Below are positions 6,316-10,589 of a stretch of 10,589 nucleotides of DNA, piece by piece (positions within the stretch are counted from its first letter, which is position 1; each line of letters starts with the position of its first letter). A model generated the notes under the pieces. The model did no database searches. It saw only the letters and a list, made by a program, of their open reading frames with translations, and was not told the DNA's origin. The position numbers were made by a program, and so were the translations under genes. Where the stretch lies: NCBI GenBank assembly GCA_034660995.1, contig JAYEKL010000081.1, positions 1-10,589 on the forward strand, given 5' to 3'. The DNA is from JAYEKL01 sp034660995 (lineage in GTDB: Bacteria > Patescibacteriota > Minisyncoccia > JAHIHE01 > JAGLIN01).

Positions 6316-7146
6316 TTAATTTTCAACAGCTATAAATACTTTCTCAACTTTATTTATATTTATAAGCATATTTATTTCTGCAGATTTAAAGACTTTATTC
6401 GCAGATTCTTTTATGCTAGAAATTTTTCCAATAATTAATCCTTTTGGAATTTTATCTTCTAGTCCAGAAGTTATAATTAGATCATTTATAATAAGCTCTT
6501 CCGATTGATTAATCATTTCCAATCTTACACCTGTAGCATAGCTACCTTTAACAACTCCATTCGCCCGACTAGTTTGAGTTATAGAATTAATAGAACTTTT
6601 TCCGTCTGTTATTAATATAGCTTTTGAAGAATTATTAAATACTTTTATAATTTTTCCAATTAATAAACCGCTACCAGCAACAACGGGTTGCCCGTCTATA
6701 ATACCATTATTTTTTCCTAAATCAATAAGAATATGCTTCCCAAAATTACTAGGATCCCTTCCTATAATATTAGCCATTTTCCAATCAATACAATTTCCAT
6801 TAGAACAATTACTCTCGGAAAATTTAATTTGCTTTTTCAAAATTTCATTTTCTCTTTGGACCTCTTTTAATTCTGAAATTTCATATTCTATTTCCAAATT
6901 TTTTTTCTTAAGTTCCATATTTTCTTCTTTGAACCGAGCTATATTTTTCAATGTCCAAAAAAAATCATTCACCTTATTTGACGACAATTGAAATGTTTCT
7001 CCAATATGACTTATTAGATAAACTGGGTAATTTTTTGTTTGGTTTAAAAATCCAGTCTTATTCAAAAAAATTAGCAGTACCACAACTACTAACAGAAAAA
7101 TAAAAGTTACTATTTTTGTATTTACTACTTTATTCATAAAGTTCAT
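6316..7146 (-). CDS. mreC: Rod shape-determining protein MreC
   Basis: A 276-residue bitopic membrane protein linking the MreB filament to periplasmic or extracellular peptidoglycan enzymes. A short cytoplasmic N-terminus precedes one transmembrane helix (about 12-29). A charged coiled coil (about 70-108) follows, then the paired beta-barrel MreC domain (about 124-274). The latter contains IIGRDPSNFGKHILIDLGKN (127-146), DGQPVV (151-156), SGLLIGKI (159-166) and SGLEDKIPKGLIIGKI (227-242), all characteristic. Two cysteines (C114, C119) sit just after the coiled coil and could form a disulfide. Either Met1 or Met4 could start the protein; neither has a Shine-Dalgarno sequence. Met1 lies at the end of an octamer array. 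Confidence 0.94.
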   Translation of the reverse strand: MNFMNKVVNTKIVTFIFLLVVVVLLIFLNKTGFLNQTKNYPVYLISHIGETFQLSSNKVNDFFWTLKNIARFKEENMELKKKNLEIEYEISELKEVQRENEILKKQIKFSESNCSNGNCIDWKMANIIGRDPSNFGKHILIDLGKNNGIIDGQPVVAGSGLLIGKIIKVFNNSSKAILITDGKSSINSITQTSRANGVVKGSYATGVRLEMINQSEELIINDLIITSGLEDKIPKGLIIGKISSIKESANKVFKSAEINMLININKVEKVFIAVEN

Positions 7147-7184
7147 TTTAACATACTAATCATACTAACATATTAACATAATTT
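7144..7184. repeat. Short tandem array of (N)TTANTATG units ending in the mreC start codon
   Basis: Read on the minus strand, the units are AAATTATG, TTAATATG, TTAGTATG, ATTAGTATG and TTAAAATG, 8 or 9 bases each and every one ending in ATG. The last ATG is the mreC start. The upstream ATGs open only very short frames that stop at once, and one of these ends in a TGA overlapping the mreC ATG. Confidence 0.7.
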
Positions 7185-7231
7185 TTCTAATGTTTATTTA
7201 AAGGCTGGTGATTTTTACCAATTATTCTCTT

Positions 7232-7295
7232 CTTGCCTGCCCGCCTTGGGAGGGAGAGGGCAAGGGGTGTGTAACAAGCTTCTTAACACATCCCC
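7232..7295. repeat. GC-rich double-hairpin element in the mreB-mreC spacer
   Basis: CTTGCC (7232-7237) pairs with GGCAAG (7259-7264). Overlapping it, GGGGTGTGT (7264-7272) pairs with ACACATCCCC (7286-7295) with one bulged T, around a loop containing AAGCTT. Tracts of C and G with CTCTAGAG continue to about 7311. The composition contrasts sharply with the AT-rich flanks, which suggests an inserted interspersed repeat. The remaining spacer (7147-7443) holds the octamer array and an AT-rich hairpin; no gene is seen. Confidence 0.6.
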
Positions 7296-7381
7296 ACCCC
7301 CCTCTCTAGAGTGGAATTATAAGAAAATCAGCAGAGCCTATTTATAGTTATAATGTTTTTATAATTCGCTAGTTTTTTAAA

Positions 7382-7415
7382 ATTTTAACAAGTTATTTTT
7401 TTCACTTGTTAAAAT
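7382..7415 (-). terminator. Candidate weak terminator or 3' hairpin after mreB
   Basis: ATTTTAACAAGT (7382-7393) and ACTTGTTAAAAT (7404-7415) form a perfect 12-bp stem with a 10-base loop, about 28 bases past the mreB stop. On the minus strand the stem is AT-rich and runs into TTT followed by A, so any termination would be partial. This would set mreB at a higher level than mreC, a common arrangement. Confidence 0.4.
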
Positions 7416-7443
7416 GTTATTGTTGTTATTATATTAAAATGTT

Positions 7444-8496
7444 TCACTGTGGAGTTTTCTCATTTTCCAAGAATACCAATACTTCTTTCAGCTTTTCTAT
7501 ATCTTCAAGAACAATTCCAGCGCCACGAGCTACAGCTGTAAGAGGATCATCTGCCAGTTTTACAGGCATTTTCGTTTGTTCGCTAATTAATTTGTCCAAA
7601 CCACGAAGCATTCCTCCTCCTCCCACAAGAATTATTCCACTACTCATTATATCAGCCACAAGTTCAGGTGGAGTTTCTTCTATTGTAACCTTAATATTAT
7701 TAATCAAAACTTTAATAGACCTAGACAATGCCATTCTAATTTGCTCATCACTTACTAGTACCTCTTTAGGAAGACCAGTTACAAGATCTCTGCCACACAT
7801 TGTCATTTCCGTTTTTTCTTCTTGAGGATAAGCTGAACCTATTGTAATTTTAATGCTTTCAGCTGTTTTTTCTCCTAAAAGCAAATTGGCTTCATCTCTT
7901 GAAAATTGAACTATATTTTCATTAAGTTTATCTCCAGCAATTCTAAGACTTCTACTTGCAACAATTCCACCTAAAGAAATTATAGCAACTTCTGTTGTTC
8001 CTCCTCCAATATCAACAATCATATTTCCTGTTGCTTCTTGAATAGGAAGACGAACACCAATAGCCGCTGCCATCGGTTCCTCAATTAAATATGCTTCTCT
8101 TGCTCCAGCGCTTATTGTTGCGTCAATAACAGCTTTTTTCTCAACTTCAGTAACACTAGAAGGAACACCAACTACAACTCTTGGACGAGGAAAAAGTACA
8201 AACGACTCTTTGTGAACTTTTTCTATAAAATATTTAAGCATTTGTTCTGTAATTTCAAAATCAGAAATAACACCATCAACAAGTGGACGAGTTGCGATAA
8301 TATGCGCTGGCGTCTTGCCAACCATTTTTTTAGCTTCTTTTCCAATCGCAAGAATCTTTCCAGTTTTCTGGTTTACAGCAACTACAGAAGGTTCATTTAT
8401 AACAATTCCCTTGCCCTTAACATAAACAAGAGTATTCGCAGTACCTAGATCTATTCCAATGTCATGGCTTAGATAGCCAAATATTTTGTTGAACAT
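7444..8496 (-). CDS. mreB: Rod shape-determining protein MreB (bacterial actin)
   Basis: A cytoplasmic ATPase that polymerises on the inner face of the membrane and guides the elongation machinery. At 350 residues it is of full length. The actin-fold motifs are all present: phosphate-1 loop DLGTANT at 16-22, the EEPMAAAIG stretch with catalytic-position E140 (139-147), phosphate-2 loop DIGGGTTEV at 162-170, and the adenosine motif VGGGGMLRGLD at 291-301, followed by DDPLTAVARGAG (316-327). A short N-terminal hydrophobic segment (MFNKIFGYL) can serve as a membrane anchor. The C-terminal extension (about 331-350) is charged and variable. There is no Shine-Dalgarno sequence. Only 60 bases separate it from proS, so cotranscription with proS is likely. 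Identification is certain. Confidence 0.98.
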   Translation of the reverse strand: MFNKIFGYLSHDIGIDLGTANTLVYVKGKGIVINEPSVVAVNQKTGKILAIGKEAKKMVGKTPAHIIATRPLVDGVISDFEITEQMLKYFIEKVHKESFVLFPRPRVVVGVPSSVTEVEKKAVIDATISAGAREAYLIEEPMAAAIGVRLPIQEATGNMIVDIGGGTTEVAIISLGGIVASRSLRIAGDKLNENIVQFSRDEANLLLGEKTAESIKITIGSAYPQEEKTEMTMCGRDLVTGLPKEVLVSDEQIRMALSRSIKVLINNIKVTIEETPPELVADIMSSGIILVGGGGMLRGLDKLISEQTKMPVKLADDPLTAVARGAGIVLEDIEKLKEVLVFLENEKTPQ

Positions 8497-8504
8497 ACAA
8501 AGAC

Positions 8505-8575
8505 GAATTTAGAATTTAGAATTTAGAATTTAGAATAAATATTCTATATTCCAAATTCAAAATTCAAGATTCATT
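8505..8575. repeat. Opposed 7-bp arrays (GAATNNN / ATTCNNN) forming a long hairpin
   Basis: Bases 8505-8532 are four identical GAATTTA units, followed by GAAT. After a 4-base loop (AAAT) comes ATTC in register: ATTCTAT, ATTCCAA, ATTCAAA, ATTCAAG, ATTCATT. The two 32-base arms (8505-8536 and 8541-8572) pair at 27 positions, with every GAAT/ATTC core matched. On the minus strand the ATTC arm encodes the end of ProRS (MNLEF) and its stop, and the GAATTTA arm forms the mreB leader. Confidence 0.85.
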
Positions 8576-10242
8576 ATTTCACCAATTTTAATCATTTCAA
8601 ACCCATCTTCATTTCTCTTCTTCACTTCAACACTATTTTTCTCCAAGGTTCTCTTGCTTACCACAATTCTTAAAGGAATTCCAATTAAATCAAAATCTTT
8701 AAACTTTACTCCGGCCGATTCATCACGGTCGTCATATAATACTTCAATTTTTTCTTTCTGTAAAGAAGTATAAATCTTTTCAGCTTCCGCGACAACATTG
8801 TCATCATTTCCAAGACAAAGCAGATGGACCTGATAAGGAGCAACTGACTTTGGCCAAATTATACCATTCTTGTCATTATATTTTTCCACAATAGTCGCAA
8901 TTGTTCTATCGATCCCAATCCCATAACAACCCATATAGTAAAATTCTTCCTTTCCGTCTTTATTTGTAAATGTAGAATTCATTTTTTTACTATAGTAATG
9001 TCCAAGTTGAAATATATTCCCAACCTCAATTCCTTTGCATTCTTTTAACTCTTTTCCATCCTCGCTAAAAAACCCATCTTGAGCCATTGCAATATCCCCT
9101 TCAATGTTTGGCTTATAATCCCTATCTATATTTACATTTAACAGATCTACATTTTTCTTATTATTTCCTCCATACATATTTTTAATTGTCCTTAAAGAAT
9201 CGTCTGCAACAATTATAACTTTTTTATTTATATTAACTGGTGATATAAATCCAGGCTCGCTTCCAAGCTCTCTTATTTCTTTTTCTGTCGCACATCTTAG
9301 ATCGTTTACGTCAGTCAAATTTTTAAGTTTTGTTTCATTAACATCATAATCCCCACGAATAATCGCCAAAATAAATCTCTTTTTGTCGTCCACGAATAAA
9401 ACATCTTTGATCTGTTGCCATAAAGGAAGTTTATGAAATTTTGTTCCATCTATCATTGTCTTTTTCCTGTTTGCTACAACTTTTTTCATTACTTGTTCTT
9501 TCTCGTCTATATTTTTATTTTCTTTTTGAAATTTTGCCACATCCTCGTGCGAGGCGTATTTTTTATCATCAGTAATTAAAAATCTGCTTTCTCCTACCTC
9601 GCTTTCAATAACAAATTCATGAGAATAATCTCCTCCAATATATCCATTGTCCGACTCAACAACAATAGCTTCTAGTCCAAATCTCTTAAAAATTTTTATA
9701 TATACATCCCGCATATTTTGATATTCTTTTCTAAAATCATTTTCATCAGCATGAAACGAGTACGCATCTTTCATCAAAAACTCACGCACACGAAGCAATC
9801 CCCCTCTGGCACGAAATTCATCACGAAATTTTTGTGAAAATTGGTAAATATTAAAAGGTAGGTCCTTGTAGCTTATGTTAAATTTTCTTACCAGATCAAC
9901 CATCATCTCTTCGGCAGTACCTCCTAAAACAAATTCACTCTTTGAACGATCTTTTACAGTCATTAATTCAAAACCAACAGAATCAGTTCTGGAGGTTTCT
10001 TTCCATAGTTTCTTTGGATGAAGTACGGGGGTTATCATTTTCATTGCTCCAGCATTATCCATTTCTTCTTCTATAACTTTAACCACTCTATCTCTAATTT
10101 TAATTCCTAAAGGCAAAAAATAATAGCGACCAGCTACCGACTCTCTAATAAACCCGCCTCTATAAAGCAGCTTATGACTATTCACTTTTATATCACTAGA
10201 TATATCCTTAGTTGTTTTTCCGAAAAGTTTTGATTGACGCAT
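8557..10242 (-). CDS. proS: Prolyl-tRNA synthetase, bacterial type with editing insertion
   Basis: A class II aminoacyl-tRNA synthetase that charges tRNA-Pro with proline. Its 561 residues fit the bacterial form. GTAEE (108-112) is the proline-binding TxE loop. Motif 2 spans FRDEFRARGGLLRVREF (139-155) and continues as LMKDAYSFH. A YbaK-like editing insertion lies at about 224-390, with GDYDVNETKLKNL (297-309) and GSEPGFISPV (327-336). Motif 3 is GCYGIGIDRTIA (438-449), where GSYGIGVSR is more usual. The anticodon-binding domain (about 468-561) contains YDDRDESAGVKFKDFDLIGIP. The last residues MNLEF are encoded by the heptad array. The gene is divergent from the partial plus-strand gene and leads the run of minus-strand genes. 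A -10 hexamer close to the ATG implies a very short leader. Confidence 0.97.
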   Translation of the reverse strand: MRQSKLFGKTTKDISSDIKVNSHKLLYRGGFIRESVAGRYYFLPLGIKIRDRVVKVIEEEMDNAGAMKMITPVLHPKKLWKETSRTDSVGFELMTVKDRSKSEFVLGGTAEEMMVDLVRKFNISYKDLPFNIYQFSQKFRDEFRARGGLLRVREFLMKDAYSFHADENDFRKEYQNMRDVYIKIFKRFGLEAIVVESDNGYIGGDYSHEFVIESEVGESRFLITDDKKYASHEDVAKFQKENKNIDEKEQVMKKVVANRKKTMIDGTKFHKLPLWQQIKDVLFVDDKKRFILAIIRGDYDVNETKLKNLTDVNDLRCATEKEIRELGSEPGFISPVNINKKVIIVADDSLRTIKNMYGGNNKKNVDLLNVNIDRDYKPNIEGDIAMAQDGFFSEDGKELKECKGIEVGNIFQLGHYYSKKMNSTFTNKDGKEEFYYMGCYGIGIDRTIATIVEKYNDKNGIIWPKSVAPYQVHLLCLGNDDNVVAEAEKIYTSLQKEKIEVLYDDRDESAGVKFKDFDLIGIPLRIVVSKRTLEKNSVEVKKRNEDGFEMIKIGEIMNLEF

Positions 10243-10243
10243 C

Positions 10244-10272
10244 TTGACAAATTAATAATTATATGATACAAT
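10244..10272 (+). promoter_or_regulatory. Strong predicted sigma-70-type promoter, rightward
   Basis: TTGACA at 10244-10249 and TACAAT at 10267-10272 are separated by exactly 17 bases. The -35 box starts two bases beyond the proS ATG, so the promoter fills the gap and faces away from proS. The predicted start is near 10279, at the base of a hairpin. Confidence 0.7.
10258..10263 (-). promoter_or_regulatory. Candidate -10 box of proS
   Basis: A perfect TATAAT on the minus strand ends 15 bases before the proS ATG. No good -35 match lies 16-18 bases upstream. Initiation here would give a leader of about 9 bases, and the box lies inside the rightward promoter, so the two would compete. Confidence 0.35.
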
Positions 10273-10278
10273 CTAAAG

Positions 10279-10369
10279 TCTTAGTTTTGTTTTTCTCTTA
10301 AATCAAAGAGGAAGCAACTAAGAAAACCAATTCCATCACAATTATTCTAATTATAGAGGGGATGGAATT
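10279..10369 (+). promoter_or_regulatory. Structured 5' leader with two hairpins
   Basis: The first hairpin pairs TCTTAGTT (10279-10286) with AACTAAGA (10316-10323), then after an internal loop pairs 10291-10299 with 10306-10314, nine bases including two G-U pairs, around a 6-base loop. It begins at the predicted transcription start. The second hairpin pairs AATTCCATC (10329-10337) perfectly with GATGGAATT (10361-10369). No T-run follows either. It could be mRNA-stabilising or regulatory, and it matches no riboswitch class I recognise. Confidence 0.5.
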
Positions 10370-10393
10370 ATAAAAACAGAGAAGCATAAACAA

Positions 10394-10589
10394 ATGGAAG
10401 ACAACACAGATGTGATTATAAACAAGAAAAGCTTAGAGGAAAGAGCAAAAAAAGTTATCAGTGGTGACAAGGCAGATTTGATTATAGATCAAATACTGCA
10501 AGTAACGGACGATGAGAGTGTACAGCTCTACCGCAGAGAAAAAATTGGGAAAATAACTACGGAAATCGGCACCATAGAAAAAGAGTTTG
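10394..10589 (+). CDS. Unrecognised protein, N-terminal part only
   Basis: An open frame from ATG at 10394 runs past the window edge, giving 65 residues beginning MEDNTDVIINKKSLEERAKK. It is soluble, rich in charged residues and largely helical in pattern, with no signal peptide, membrane helix or known motif visible. The segment before the start (AGAGAAG, about 10 bases upstream) is at best a weak Shine-Dalgarno. Reality is supported by the strong promoter upstream, the lack of competing frames and codon use like its neighbours. I do not recognise the family. Confidence 0.7.
   Translation, partial: MEDNTDVIINKKSLEERAKKVISGDKADLIIDQILQVTDDESVQLYRREKIGKITTEIGTIEKEF

Noticed and set aside
6014..10372. 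Shared GTGGAATTAT-like string near 6018, 7311 and 10364 as an element end or common promoter
   Set aside because: The match is only 9-10 AT-rich bases, and the flanks differ. The TATAAT it contains on the minus strand has no matching -35 at 7316-7321.
1..10589. tRNA, rRNA or known riboswitch genes, and a defence or secretion system
   Set aside because: No cloverleaf, rRNA or recognised riboswitch core was seen in the spacers, and all complete genes belong to housekeeping families.

Overview
The window is AT-rich and gene-dense. Eight complete genes lie on the minus strand, and a ninth gene on the plus strand is cut by the right edge. Transcription order on the minus strand is proS, mreB, mreC, mreD, mrdA (PBP2), a small zinc-metallopeptidase gene, mnmA, and a CPA2-type Na+/H+ antiporter gene. 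The gene set, the AT richness, the near absence of Shine-Dalgarno sequences and the repeat-filled spacers suggest a Candidate Phyla Radiation (Patescibacteria) genome, perhaps Parcubacteria-like; this is inference. TGA ends mnmA, mreB, mreD and proS, so the code is standard and the recoded Gracilibacteria/Absconditabacteria are unlikely.

Layout: positions 3618-8496 hold the rod-shape elongation module. MreB is the cytoplasmic actin-like filament, MreC and MreD are the membrane linkers, and PBP2 is the peptidoglycan transpeptidase; mreD and mrdA overlap by ATGA. RodA, the usual glycosyltransferase partner, is not in the window. proS (8557-10242) lies directly upstream of mreB. Downstream of mrdA come the metallopeptidase gene and mnmA (tRNA U34 2-thiolation). 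The antiporter (287-1606) has its own TTGACA/TATTAT promoter and is bracketed by inverted composite repeats. At the right end a good TTGACA-N17-TACAAT promoter, divergent from proS, drives a structured leader of about 115 nt and an unrecognised partial protein.

No previously undescribed protein system is visible; every complete gene belongs to a familiar family. The unusual material is in the spacers. (1) A roughly 125-130 bp nested-hairpin element occurs twice in inverted orientation around the antiporter, with hairpin tips that change sequence but stay self-complementary. (2) Strict 7-bp tandem arrays (ATTCNNN/GAATNNN, CTNNATA) sit at gene boundaries, supply stop or start codons of several genes, and in one case run through the mnmA coding sequence. 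(3) At least three further unrelated inverted-repeat elements fill the gaps at 3119-3229, 6045-6267 and 7232-7295.
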